Below are positions 1-8,102 of a stretch of 24,235 bases of DNA, one piece after another. Made by a program: the position numbers and the translations under genes. Every line of letters starts with the position of its first letter. Position 1 is the first letter of the stretch. The stretch is from IMG/VR virus record IMGVR_UViG_3300021938_000097, positions 1 through 24,235 of that record; one strand, given 5' to 3'. The stretch is from a virus. A model generated the notes under the pieces. It was not told the origin of the DNA. It did no database searches and saw only the letters and a program-made list of their open reading frames with translations.

Positions 1-3000
1 CTCCGCCAGATGCACCACCTGTAATACTATCTACAATACTCTTAGTTAAATCTGTCTCAAAAGTTAAAGCCTGATCTTTATAGTATTTTAGAATAGCATC
101 TGTTCCTGCATTTTCTACATACACTCTTTGATCTGCAATATTTTGATCTACAATTTTTTGAGCGGATTCTCTTGCTTTAGCTGCAGCCTCAATTTCAGCA
201 TTTGTAGCATTAGGATTATTTAAACTTCCTTCAAATGCTACATTTCCTTTTTCTAAAATAGCTTTAGTTTCTACAATACGTTTAGCATAAACTTCATAAG
301 CTTTAGTTCTAGCCATAAGACTAGCTTTTTCTGCATCAGAAGCACCAGCTAATTGATCTTGTAAATCTAATTCTGCTTTTCTAGCTTCGTTGGCATCTAA
401 GATTGTTCTATTGAATTTTTCTTGGGCATTTTCATTTGCTTTAGTATCTTCATTAAAAGTTCTTAATATAGCTATTTGACGTTCTTCAACAGAACTTTGT
501 AATGCTGTTCTAAAATTTTGTATGTCATTTGTAGTAGCAGCATAAGTATTTCCTAGATTACTTAAATATTGAGTATATTTTTCATTAATCTGTTTAATAC
601 GTTCTTGCGATTTATCATCTTCACCTAAACTAGATAATGCTTTATTGCGTTCTTGAATAGCATTTTTAATACTTTCAATATAAATACGATTAACATTATC
701 TTCATAAGATTTATTAGCTGCTAATTGTTTTGTTTCTGAATCAGCTAAAAGTTGTAAATCTTGATTAACAAATGTTTCTCTATCAATTAAACCAATATCA
801 TAATTATTTTTTAATGTTTTACGTTGGTCATCTGAAAGTTGTTTAATTAACTGTAGATCAGATTTATATTGACGTGTAAGATTAGCTTCTTCATTAGAGC
901 CTCCTAAACTAAAAGGACTTAATGGTGTTTTTTCTTTAGGAGATTTATGTTTTTCATCATAATCTGCAATAAGTTTAGTAATTTCTAAATTAGCACGTTT
1001 AGCAGATTCTAATTTAGTTTCACCTACATAAAGTTTTTGATAATAAGCAATTGTAGTTTGTACAATTTCATTAATATCTTTTGCTCTTTGTGCTTCTTTA
1101 GGTTGATATTTATCTTTTAATTTAAATAAATCATCTTGTGCTTTAGTTAATTCTACGTTTCTTCTTAGTTCTTCAGGTGTTGGACCTTCTGGAATATCAG
1201 ATTTAGGTTTAGGTTGATTTTCTGCCCTAATAGTAGCAATAGATTTACCATTAGCTTGTTCTAATACAGCCCCAATAATTTTAAAAGGCGCGGCAACGGT
1301 TTCTAATGCAGCAGCTAAAGTTTTAGATAATACAGGAGTATTAATTACAAAATTAACAAATTCACTATAAGCTAAACTAATACTAGTAGTAATATCTTTA
1401 AAACCTTGTTCAATTGGAGATAAATCATCTTTAATATTTTTTGCTGCTTCTTTAGTACTATCAGCATAAGTTTTAATAGCTAATGCAGCAGCGTCAGCTT
1501 TTAAGCCTTGTTGTTCTAAACTTCTAATTGTCTCAATAATAGCTGGATTAATTCTACCTGTAGCTTCAGCTAATTCAGTTAATGCTTCAACTGGTTTTTC
1601 TTTTAATTTTACAAATTCTTTAACAGTATCAGCAATAGCTACACCACCAAATTTTTCTAAATTAACAGCAGCTTCAGTAATTAAACCAATAGATTCTTTA
1701 CCAAATACACCCACTTTAGCTAATTCAGTAATTGCTTCAATACCTTTATTTGTGCTAATGCCGATAGAATTTAGACTTTCGGCATATTGAAGCGCTGTAG
1801 TTTTTGATAAGCCTAATGAAGCACCAGTAAGTTTAAGTGAACGATCTAGTTCATTACTAGCAGAAGTTACTTGATATATTTCATATACAAATGCTGCTAA
1901 AGCAGCTACTGCTAATACTAAACCCACTTTTTGTAATGTAGCAAAAGATTCTTTAAGTCTCTCTAAAATAACAGCAGCAGTAACAGTACCATCACGTAAA
2001 TCTTTTAATGAGGCAACAGCTAAAGAAATACTTCCAAATAAAGCCCCTGAAATACTGGCAGCAACAGTTTTTACTGCTCCACCGAGCAAATCAAGTACAG
2101 CACCAGCAGTTTGTTTAATACTAGTTACAACACCACCTAAAGCACCTGCAAAAGCTTTCTTTAAGGCTTCACCTTCAAGGCCAGTTTGTACAATCAATCC
2201 TCTGATCTGATCGCCTTGCTGTAATAATACAGTTAATGGACGTTGACCAGCTTGTAGAGATACTACAATGTCACCAATCTGAGGTTGTAAGCCACGTTGT
2301 AAGAAATTAATTTGTCGTTTTTGTTCTATTGAATTTAATTCTTCTTGTTGTTGTCTATATTTAGAAAGTTTAGCTGCGTATTCATCACCAGCAATACCAG
2401 CTTGTCTTAGATTTTTTTCGTAATTAGCAATACTTCTAGCTGATCTTTCAGTAGCTTTATTGACGTTACCTTCAGCATCATTTAAAGTTTTAAGAACAGA
2501 GACAATCTTTTCTTCTTCGTTTTGAACACGTTTAAGTGCTGCTTCACGTTCCTTTTCTACTTTAGTTAACGCTGTACCACCTGTAATACTTGCATCGCGT
2601 CTTTCTTTTTCGGCTTGTGCTAATGCTTTTTCACTTTGAATTTTTGTATTAATATCTTCTGTACTAATACCTTGTGCTTGAAGATTAACACGTTGAGTCG
2701 CTTCTGATTGACTAACACCAGTTTTAACTAAAGCAAGAATATCATTTGTTTTTTTAATGCTTTCTTGTACTGATAAATTAGCATTTATAATTCTTTGATT
2801 AGCATCTTCTATTGCTTTAGCTTTAGCTTCTTCATTTTTACGAAATAAAACTACAGCTTGATCGTTAAAAGTTAATGCTTCAGCAGTACGTCTAGCTTGT
2901 TCTTTTTCTTGTGCTCTTAAATTATCATTTCTTTGTTTTTCTGCTGCTGCAAGAACATTAACTTTAGTAGCAGTATCAATATAAGTACTTTGTGATTCTT

Positions 3001-3721
3001 TAAGAGTTTTATTAAATAATTCTTGACCTTGAATACTTTTTACATCAATACCAGCAGATGATAAACGAGCAGAAATTTCTTGAGCAATACGGCTGTATTC
3101 AAATAATTGTTTAGAGTTTAGTGAAATACCAGCAGTTAATAAATTTGCACGATTAGTTAATGATTCAAATTCATGATTAATACTTTTTAGCGCACCAATA
3201 TTTGAATCAAAAGGATTTTTACCTAAAGAGGTAATAGTATCTAAAGCTTTCTTTAGGCGAACTTCTAAATCATCAGTACCTGTACCAAGTAATTTAAAAC
3301 TAGCTAATGTACCAGCAGCGCCGCGAGTAAGTTCTTCACCTAAAAATTTAGCAATTAATTCTTGACGTTTAACTAATTTTTCAGCAGCACCCGCAGCTTT
3401 ATCAATAGCAGGTACAGAATCTTCTTGAGATTTATTTACATTAACTTGTGAGTCTGCAGTAGCTTTATTTTGTTTTTCTAACTTTTGTTTTAGGTTAATT
3501 TCAGCACCAAGGGCTTCAGATTGGGCTTTCATAGCCTCAAACTCTGCTTTTTTGGCATTAGAATTAGCAATGCTGGCCGCTGCTGCGGCTTGATCTGAAG
3601 ATGTTTGTTGCTTTTGTACTGTATTAAAATTAGATACTGCTTGAGCTAATTTATCAATACTTACAATAGCTTGTTCTAGTTCGTTTGTTTCAACGACAAA
3701 CTTTAGGCTATCTAAATCCAT
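1..3721 (-). CDS. Tail tape measure protein, 3' end outside window
   Basis: This gene sets tail length and helps DNA pass into the cell; the protein lies inside the tail tube. I read an open frame from the ATG at 3721 (preceded by AAAAGG) to the window edge, at least 1240 residues, with no stop at the places I checked. The N-terminal half is long Ala/Glu/Lys/Gln-rich coiled coil. Around residues 475-515 there is the motif QPQIGDIVVSLQAGQRPLTV followed by LLQQGDQIRG, characteristic of lambda gpH-type tape measure proteins. A hydrophobic segment near residues 592-610 (VGLVLAVAALAAFVYEIY) looks like a membrane helix, and another Gly/Ala-rich hydrophobic stretch lies near 525-560. It follows the tail chaperone pair directly, as usual in siphoviruses. 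The C-terminal part is missing, so lytic or peptidase domains cannot be assessed. Confidence 0.93.
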   Translation of the reverse strand, partial: MDLDSLKFVVETNELEQAIVSIDKLAQAVSNFNTVQKQQTSSDQAAAAASIANSNAKKAEFEAMKAQSEALGAEINLKQKLEKQNKATADSQVNVNKSQEDSVPAIDKAAGAAEKLVKRQELIAKFLGEELTRGAAGTLASFKLLGTGTDDLEVRLKKALDTITSLGKNPFDSNIGALKSINHEFESLTNRANLLTAGISLNSKQLFEYSRIAQEISARLSSAGIDVKSIQGQELFNKTLKESQSTYIDTATKVNVLAAAEKQRNDNLRAQEKEQARRTAEALTFNDQAVVLFRKNEEAKAKAIEDANQRIINANLSVQESIKKTNDILALVKTGVSQSEATQRVNLQAQGISTEDINTKIQSEKALAQAEKERRDASITGGTALTKVEKEREAALKRVQNEEEKIVSVLKTLNDAEGNVNKATERSARSIANYEKNLRQAGIAGDEYAAKLSKYRQQQEELNSIEQKRQINFLQRGLQPQIGDIVVSLQAGQRPLTVLLQQGDQIRGLIVQTGLEGEALKKAFAGALGGVVTSIKQTAGAVLDLLGGAVKTVAASISGALFGSISLAVASLKDLRDGTVTAAVILERLKESFATLQKVGLVLAVAALAAFVYEIYQVTSASNELDRSLKLTGASLGLSKTTALQYAESLNSIGISTNKGIEAITELAKVGVFGKESIGLITEAAVNLEKFGGVAIADTVKEFVKLKEKPVEALTELAEATGRINPAIIETIRSLEQQGLKADAAALAIKTYADSTKEAAKNIKDDLSPIEQGFKDITTSISLAYSEFVNFVINTPVLSKTLAAALETVAAPFKIIGAVLEQANGKSIATIRAENQPKPKSDIPEGPTPEELRRNVELTKAQDDLFKLKDKYQPKEAQRAKDINEIVQTTIAYYQKLYVGETKLESAKRANLEITKLIADYDEKHKSPKEKTPLSPFSLGGSNEEANLTRQYKSDLQLIKQLSDDQRKTLKNNYDIGLIDRETFVNQDLQLLADSETKQLAANKSYEDNVNRIYIESIKNAIQERNKALSSLGEDDKSQERIKQINEKYTQYLSNLGNTYAATTNDIQNFRTALQSSVEERQIAILRTFNEDTKANENAQEKFNRTILDANEARKAELDLQDQLAGASDAEKASLMARTKAYEVYAKRIVETKAILEKGNVAFEGSLNNPNATNAEIEAAAKARESAQKIVDQNIADQRVYVENAGTDAILKYYKDQALTFETDLTKSIVDSITGGASGG

Positions 3722-3734
3722 ATGGCGCCTTTTA

Positions 3735-4507
3735 TTATTTAGCGTTTTTCTTATTTTCTTGTTCAGCTTGAACTCTATATGCATCTAATGCAATACGGTC
3801 TAACTGCGTAATTAATTCTAACTCATATTCTTCTGGTTGTACTTTTATTAATTTAAAATAACTATAAATATCTGAGTAAACTAAAGGATTCATACCAAAT
3901 CCATTACTTGTTCTTTTATTATGTAAATCAATAAAATATTTCCAAATGTATCTCATACTATTAGGTAGTTCTAATAATCCTTCTAATTGAGGGACAAGTT
4001 TACCTATTTGTCTGGATGCAGACTCATACTTTGAACGCAAAGAGCCTTCACCTGAACCAAGTGTAAACTCTTGTTTTGCAAATTCAATTAACTGTTCTGC
4101 ATCTTCGGCTGAAAATTTAATACGTCAGCACTTTCTGTAATAATAGCTTCACGAATCCAAGGGTGTTGTTTTAGTACTTCTCGGGCTTTTTCTTTACTAA
4201 ATGGTACATCTTGACCTTGTTCAGTAATACCAGACCAATTAACTAATCGAACTAAAGTAGATTCTACAGCTAATTCTTCAGCTTCGTCTAAATCCATTTC
4301 TTCTGACTCTTTGCCTTTGCGTTTAGCAATGGCTTGTTTTTGCTGATATTCTTGAAATTTCTTACGACTATACATCTTTACAGTGCTAGATAAATCACCT
4401 AAAATTGTAAGAAAAGCACCAGAAGATGCACCTGTAGGTAATTTTAATTCAAAAGTATATCCTAGATCAGCGGATTTAGAAAAATCTTGTTGTTGTAGAT
4501 CAAACAT
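3735..4507 (-). CDS. Tail assembly chaperone fusion (gpGT-like) made by -1 frameshift
   Basis: The downstream frame (3735-4112) has no convincing start of its own; its first candidate is a TTG at 4040. It stays open upstream into the end of the preceding gene. Reading 4507-4112 and then stepping back one base at 4112 gives a fused protein of about 257 residues: 132 from the upstream frame and 125 from the downstream frame. The junction is a perfect slippery heptamer, A AAT TTT. Lambda gpG/gpGT proteins work this way, coating the tape measure protein during tail assembly without entering the virion. The extension is rich in Glu, Leu and Tyr and ends in a basic ENKKNAK tail, 13 bases before the tape measure start. 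Function rests on position and frameshift structure, not on recognisable sequence. Confidence 0.85.
4088..4507 (-). CDS. Tail assembly chaperone, short form (gpG-like)
   Basis: A 139-residue protein is translated from the ATG at 4507 behind AAAGGAG and ends at a TAA eight codons past the slippery site. It is the abundant unshifted product, expected to act with the frameshifted form in chaperoning the tape measure protein. The start region (residues 17-40, ELKLPTGASSGAFLTILGD) resembles the beta-rich start of phage tail chaperones that mimic part of the tail tube protein. A basic segment (RKKFQEYQQKQAIAKRKGK) and an acidic one (EEMDLDEAEE) follow. It is the first gene after the promoter at 4557-4585, directly after the tail tube gene and before the tape measure gene, which is the normal place for this role. 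Confidence 0.82.
   Translation of the reverse strand: MFDLQQQDFSKSADLGYTFELKLPTGASSGAFLTILGDLSSTVKMYSRKKFQEYQQKQAIAKRKGKESEEMDLDEAEELAVESTLVRLVNWSGITEQGQDVPFSKEKAREVLKQHPWIREAIITESADVLNFQPKMQNS
4112..4118 (-). promoter_or_regulatory. -1 ribosomal frameshift slippery heptamer
   Basis: On the coding strand the heptamer is A AAT TTT, in register with the upstream frame (TTA AAT TTT CAG), so it fits X XXY YYZ exactly. Both tRNAs can re-pair after a -1 slip (AAT to AAA, TTT to TTT), and the shifted frame then stays open for 125 codons. No strong hairpin or pseudoknot is obvious downstream by eye. Confidence 0.85.
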
Positions 4508-4556
4508 TAGTTAATTACTCCTTTGTAGTTATAGCAAAATTGCTTGTTTATATTCT

Positions 4557-4585
4557 ATTATAACATTAATAGTATACAAAGTCAA
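4557..4585 (-). promoter_or_regulatory. Sigma70-type promoter for the tail chaperone/tape measure operon
   Basis: The -35 TTGACT (4580-4585) and -10 TATAAT (4557-4562) are 17 bases apart. The first gene starts about 50 bases below the -10. CTATTA/TAATAG inverted-repeat arms (4555-4560 and 4567-4572, six-base spacer) overlap the -10 and could be an operator. The terminator of the previous operon lies just upstream, so this is a separate transcription unit. Confidence 0.8.
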
Positions 4586-4611
4586 TACGTTAATATAAAT
4601 AAAAATCAGAA

Positions 4612-4625
4612 TTAAACTTGTTTAA
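4612..4625. repeat. Near-palindrome upstream of the promoter
   Basis: TTAAAC-TT-GTTTAA is a perfect 6+6 inverted repeat with a two-base centre, lying between the terminator U-tract and the -35 box. Its position and symmetry fit a dimeric regulator site, but an AT-rich palindrome this short can occur by chance. Confidence 0.35.
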
Positions 4626-4628
4626 AAC

Positions 4629-4663
4629 GAAAAAATACCCCAAGGAATTAACCAAGGGGTATT
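4629..4663 (-). terminator. Rho-independent terminator after the tail tube gene
   Basis: Transcribed from the minus strand, ATACCCC pairs with GGGGTAT (with an inner GG/CC pair beyond a TT/TT internal loop; loop TTAATT). Six U residues follow. It separates the head/connector/tail-tube operon from the tail chaperone operon. Confidence 0.85.
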
Positions 4664-4667
4664 ATAT

Positions 4668-4708
4668 GACAGGTTAATTACTTCTGTCGCAATCCGAGTT
4701 ATCTCGGA
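4668..4708 (-). other. Two hairpins in the 3' region of the tail tube transcript
   Basis: Downstream of the tail tube stop codon the transcript can form TCCGAG-ATAA-CTCGGA (4693-4708), then GACAG...CTGTC (4668-4688), just before the terminator hairpin. Three consecutive stem-loops may protect the 3' end of an abundant message. Confidence 0.5.
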
Positions 4709-4717
4709 ATCATTTTA

Positions 4718-5914
4718 TTAGGCTTGTGAATCGCTAATAACAATTGTAGTTACATCACCAGCAGCATTGCTGTTGTTTAGTAATGCAGTAAAAGCTGTAG
4801 AAGCAGTAATAGCTCCTTCACCGTCATCTTTAGTAAAACTGTTAAATTTGCAACGTGGCATTGTAATTGTAAAGAAATCAGCGGTAGCAGAGTTATTTGT
4901 AGTTAAATTAATAATAACAGAAACTTCTGTTTCATTTTTAAATGCATCACGCGCTGCGGCGTCAATAAAATATAAACTTAGGTTGCCATCGACAATCGCT
5001 CGGCCATCTACTGATTCAACAATACTATTAGAACCTAGAGCAGTAGTTTCAGCTAAGTTACGGTTTAAGTTAATTGTACAATTAGTAATTACAGCTACTT
5101 TAGCACCATTAAAAATAACTGAGCCATTAACACCAGCACATACACCTGTTGTTCCTAAAGCAGAAGGAGAAGTAAAATATTGTGTTGTACCTGTTTGAGT
5201 TAAGTCTTTACCAGTTAAAGAAAAGTTAACAGTTGAAATACCAGTAGAAGGTAGGGTTAGCCCCATAGTATTTACTTTAACCCCAGTATATACTTCAGAT
5301 TGAGCAATACCAATACAAAATTCTTCTACAGTAAATGATTTACTAGTGTGACCAGTTTGAGGTACATAAGTCTTTTTACCTTGAACTACAAGAGTAGCAC
5401 CTGTAACGGTAGGACTAGGTGTAATTGTAGCGCCGTTAACAACTACAAAAGTAATATCAAGTGCTACTACGTTAGTAATTAGTAAATTAATATTAAGGTT
5501 ATCAGAAGCAGCACCAGTACCTGCTGTTAAACGAATAATATCGCCTAATTTAAAACCATCAGTAATAAATGAACCTGATGCACGGGTAATATCTGTTGTA
5601 GTAACAGCTAAAGATAGTCCTGTAAAACTAATACCAGCAGTAAAATCTCTTGCTAAAGCAGCTTGCATTAGAGTAGAATAAGAGCCAGGAGATAATTCAC
5701 CAGCTACTGTACCAGCACAAGAACGTACACCATGTCGGAAGTCCGCAACTTGATAGTCAGTACGAATTTCGGCTGATTGATAGGTAGCTTTTGCTAAGTT
5801 AAATGTTGAAGTAACTCGACGTAGTAAAGCAGCGCCAGAAGCACCAGCTAATACGCCGTATGAAGATTCGGGCTTGATAGCAAGCTGCTTGGTAATACCA
5901 CGGGCAATAGTCAT
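4718..5914 (-). CDS. Tail tube (major tail) protein
   Basis: A 398-residue protein starting at the ATG at 5914 behind AAGGAA. It stacks as rings around the tape measure to form the tail tube. The N-terminal pattern (ITKQLAIKPESSYGV, then RRVTSTFNLAKATYQSAEI and FRHGVRSCAGTVAGELSPGSY) is typical of a family of siphovirus tube proteins that bind neighbours through a conserved beta-strand edge. The middle (about residues 110-175) has the usual DGFKLGDIIRLT insertion, and the rest is Thr/Ser/Asn/Val-rich beta sequence. At almost 400 residues it is longer than the lambda gpV class. It follows the tail terminator gene and is followed by a strong terminator, consistent with high expression. Confidence 0.88.
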   Translation of the reverse strand: MTIARGITKQLAIKPESSYGVLAGASGAALLRRVTSTFNLAKATYQSAEIRTDYQVADFRHGVRSCAGTVAGELSPGSYSTLMQAALARDFTAGISFTGLSLAVTTTDITRASGSFITDGFKLGDIIRLTAGTGAASDNLNINLLITNVVALDITFVVVNGATITPSPTVTGATLVVQGKKTYVPQTGHTSKSFTVEEFCIGIAQSEVYTGVKVNTMGLTLPSTGISTVNFSLTGKDLTQTGTTQYFTSPSALGTTGVCAGVNGSVIFNGAKVAVITNCTINLNRNLAETTALGSNSIVESVDGRAIVDGNLSLYFIDAAARDAFKNETEVSVIINLTTNNSATADFFTITMPRCKFNSFTKDDGEGAITASTAFTALLNNSNAAGDVTTIVISDSQA

Positions 5915-5934
5915 GTTTTATTCCTTTTTGTATC

Positions 5935-5948
5935 TAGGGTAAACCCTA
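5935..5948 (-). other. Hairpin upstream of the tail tube ribosome site
   Basis: TAGGG-TTTA-CCCTA forms a compact five-pair stem-loop in the gap between the tail terminator gene and the tail tube start, just before the AAGGAA ribosome site. No U-tract follows, so it is more likely an RNA processing or stability element than a terminator. Confidence 0.45.
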
Positions 5949-5983
5949 ATTAATTTGTTTTAATGTTTTAAGATTTACATCTA

Positions 5984-6394
5984 TTAACCAAATACTTCTG
6001 CTGAGTAACTAATAATAATAGGTAATACTGTTCTATCTTGTACTGTACTTGTTCCTGCAATATAAGGTGTTCCTACAATAATAATTGTGGTATTTCCTTC
6101 TGTAAAACTATCTCCTTGATGGAAATAACTTCTAGTTAACTCTGCTCTGTCTAATATAGGTATTGTTCCTAGATTATTAGGATAACATAAGAAAATTTGA
6201 TAAGAACCTATTTCCCTATGATATAAACCTCCTAATGTTGGATCAAGAGGTCTAGCAGGACTTAATTGCACTCTTTGATAAGGTATACCGGGAGTAGGAG
6301 TAAAACTTACTGCTTCATAAGCTGTATCTATATTCGGTGTAATACTATTTAATCTTTTATTAAATGCTTTAGTAATTTCTGAAAGTGTATTCAT
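5984..6394 (-). CDS. Tail terminator / tail completion protein
   Basis: A 136-residue protein expected to cap the tail tube at its head end and stop its growth. The N-terminal helix (LSEITKAFNKRLNSI) followed by TPTPGIPYQRVQLSPARP, the central YHREIGSYQIFLCYP, and GIPYQR/DRAELTRSYF spacing resemble the small DUF4128-type tail terminator family. The mixed alpha/beta layout and length fit lambda gpU-class proteins. Its start codon overlaps the preceding stop by one base (TAATG), showing translational coupling. Position between connector and tube genes supports the role more strongly than sequence does. Confidence 0.78.
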   Translation of the reverse strand: MNTLSEITKAFNKRLNSITPNIDTAYEAVSFTPTPGIPYQRVQLSPARPLDPTLGGLYHREIGSYQIFLCYPNNLGTIPILDRAELTRSYFHQGDSFTEGNTTIIIVGTPYIAGTSTVQDRTVLPIIISYSAEVFG

Positions 6395-6951
6395 TATTCT
6401 CCACTCATATCATAATACTCTTTTAGATTTTGAGCATATACATTCATAATAGAATTAATAGTTGGACCTGATATACCAGAAGGTGCTTGTAATGAATACC
6501 CATTTTCAAGAGAACCAAATCTAGATATAACTATACCAGAATTAGCTACATAAGGTATATTATTTGTAATATAAATAGTTTCACCTAATTTATAATCTTT
6601 AGATGCATTCTCAGCAGAGATTTTAACATTATCAGCACTAGATGAATTAGCTATAATACCTAATTTATATTTACTAGTTGATCCAAATGAAAGAATCCAT
6701 CCACCTTTAGCATGACCGGGTTTTGGCTGTAAATGATATACATTAGCTCGGGCAGGAATAAAATAAAGAGAGTTTATTTCACCTGTTTCTGGATTTACTA
6801 AAGAGCCATAAGGTGTGTTATTGATTGCTTCTATTGTAATATTATAAGAGAATAATTCTACCATTCCCATTAACTTACGTTTGACTTCTTCTTTATATTC
6901 TTGTAGTTGTTTAAGCAAAACATCAGTTGAGACTTTAATCTGAACTGACAT
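6394..6951 (-). CDS. Neck/tail completion protein, HK97 gp10-like
   Basis: A 185-residue protein with an N-terminal amphipathic helix (STDVLLKQLQEYKEEVKRKL) followed by FSYNITIEAINNTPYGSL and then GHAKGGWILSFG. This 'helix, then TPxxTGxLxxGW' arrangement is the signature of the HK97 gp10-like / minor capsid-to-tail family. The late ETIYITNNIPYVANSG is the conserved NxxxYAxxlexG-type motif. These proteins act at the head-tail joint or in tail completion. TAATG overlaps occur at both ends, so it is tightly coupled with its neighbours. Confidence 0.82.
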   Translation of the reverse strand: MSVQIKVSTDVLLKQLQEYKEEVKRKLMGMVELFSYNITIEAINNTPYGSLVNPETGEINSLYFIPARANVYHLQPKPGHAKGGWILSFGSTSKYKLGIIANSSSADNVKISAENASKDYKLGETIYITNNIPYVANSGIVISRFGSLENGYSLQAPSGISGPTINSIMNVYAQNLKEYYDMSGE

Positions 6952-7304
6952 TATACCACACCAATGACTTTATATAAAATAATTGAACCTAAAGCAGCAA
7001 AATTTTGAGTTGAATCAACTTTATAAGTCTTAGTATTATAAATAATTAAATCTTGAACTTTTGGTATAAAACTAAGATTAGCAGCATCAATATAAAAAAT
7101 ACCTGAATCTTTATCAATTAAAGTAGGATAATTAAACTGATTAGCAATTAATTGCTTCATGTAGATTCTAATACTATAATCTGTTGTAGTATTTATAACT
7201 ATACCAGTACTAGGATTATATGTACCAGTAGTCGTTCGTCTATATGTACTAATTATACCATGCCTTTGAATTACATTTCTAGTAGCAGAAGCAAATTGAT
7301 TCAT
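6951..7304 (-). CDS. Head-closure (stopper) protein
   Basis: A 117-residue beta-rich protein. It begins with a short helix (NQFASATRNVIQRHG) and continues in alternating strands, ending with VQDLIIYNTKTYKV and LGSIILYKVIGVV. This size and pattern, with the DxIxxxgxxYxV motif near the end, fit the small stopper/head-completion proteins that seal the portal after packaging (lambda gpFII or SPP1 gp16 type). It lies between the connector adaptor and the gp10-like gene. Sequence alone would only support a hypothetical call; the gene order makes this the best role. Confidence 0.68.
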   Translation of the reverse strand: MNQFASATRNVIQRHGIISTYRRTTTGTYNPSTGIVINTTTDYSIRIYMKQLIANQFNYPTLIDKDSGIFYIDAANLSFIPKVQDLIIYNTKTYKVDSTQNFAALGSIILYKVIGVV

Positions 7305-7312
7305 AGTTTGCC

Positions 7313-7747
7313 TTATGTAATAGAACTAATTCCAAATGGATCAACATTAGAAGGAGTACTGAATGTACCTGGAAAATCTGCAGTTTTAATATAATTATTA
7401 TCAAGATTTTCTATGTTGGTTTGCATATCAGTTTTGCTAATGCCACTAGCATAAGGGTTGGCAGAAGTTAAAACAGGGTTTAGTCCAGGATTATTTAGAA
7501 ACAACAATAATGCTTGTCTATATTGGTCAGCAGCTTTAGAACCTTTAATAGTAAAAATATCTACTTGTTCATCTCCACGCATTGACAATTGAAATAAAAT
7601 TGTTTTAGCTGCGTCTAATGATGATCTTCGTACTGAATTTTCACTTTTGTCTAAAAAATATTGGTAGGTAGCATCATCCAAAAAAGGAAATTCAACGCTA
7701 ACATCTGCTACTTCAATCCTTACTTGTTGTATTAATGTTAATGACAT
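7313..7747 (-). CDS. Head-tail connector adaptor protein
   Basis: A 144-residue, mainly helical protein. The opening (TLIQQVRIEVADVSVEFPFL followed by DDATYQYFLDKSENSV) and the central RRSSLDAAKTILFQLSMRGD closely follow the pattern of gp6/gp15-like adaptor proteins that bind the portal ring and link it to the stopper. The conserved 'lsddeiqyfLd..n..v..Aal.aae.la..ls' organisation is visible. The start overlaps the previous gene by 35 bases. The C-terminal quarter is Asn/Pro/Ser-rich and probably extended. Confidence 0.8.
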   Translation of the reverse strand: MSLTLIQQVRIEVADVSVEFPFLDDATYQYFLDKSENSVRRSSLDAAKTILFQLSMRGDEQVDIFTIKGSKAADQYRQALLLFLNNPGLNPVLTSANPYASGISKTDMQTNIENLDNNYIKTADFPGTFSTPSNVDPFGISSIT

Positions 7748-8066
7748 TGGTTTTCTTTCTTTGATTATATCTTTGTACTAAATCGTCTACTATTAAAATA
7801 TAGTAATTGGAATTAATACTTTTAGAAAAAGGCAATCTGTGTCTTGGTGCCCTATGAGCCTTAATTATTTTAATGTTATTTTCTATACAAAAATCTATAA
7901 AACTATACCAATGTTTTAATGTAATTGTGCCATTTAATCCATTAATCCATACTGTATCTATTGATTCCCAACTTAGTGTACATACACCACAATAATCTTC
8001 GTATTCAGCAGGGACTTCGTTGTTATAAAAACGTATTAAACTTACTAGTACTTCATGCTTTAACAT
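7713..8066 (-). CDS. Hypothetical 117-residue protein after the major capsid gene
   Basis: I do not recognise this protein. It has an N-terminal helix (KHEVLVSLIRFYNN), Trp-containing segments (SWESIDTVWINGLNGTIT, KHWYSFIDFCIENN), a basic HRAPRHRLPFSKS patch, and a hydrophobic strand (YYILIVDDLVQ) before a Lys/Asn-rich tail. No signal peptide or membrane segment is seen. It lies between the capsid and connector-adaptor genes and overlaps the latter by 35 bases, so it is a coupled structural-operon gene, perhaps with a role in the head-tail joint. A GC-rich hairpin lies just before its start and no clear Shine-Dalgarno is present, so translation may be low or depend on ribosomes from upstream. 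Confidence 0.7.
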   Translation of the reverse strand: MLKHEVLVSLIRFYNNEVPAEYEDYCGVCTLSWESIDTVWINGLNGTITLKHWYSFIDFCIENNIKIIKAHRAPRHRLPFSKSINSNYYILIVDDLVQRYNQRKKTNVININTTSKD

Positions 8067-8074
8067 AATAAGAA

Positions 8075-8093
8075 GGAGGGCATAAAGCCCCCC
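8075..8093 (-). terminator. GC-rich hairpin after the major capsid gene
   Basis: The transcript forms GGGGGGC-TTTAT-GCCCTCC, seven pairs including one G-U, nine bases below the capsid stop codon. The following TTCTTATT is a weak U-tract and the next start codon is only eight bases beyond the stem. It may be a partial terminator that reduces downstream expression relative to capsid, or a 3'-stabilising stem. Confidence 0.6.
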
Positions 8094-8102
8094 ATAACCT
8101 AA

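Noticed and set aside
4767-5198. Plus-strand open frame of 143 codons
   Set aside because: It lies entirely antisense to the tail tube gene, has no ribosome site, and its composition mirrors the real gene.
7152-7394. Plus-strand open frame of 80 codons
   Set aside because: Antisense to two well-supported head-completion genes; Ser/Thr/Ile-rich shadow without family resemblance.
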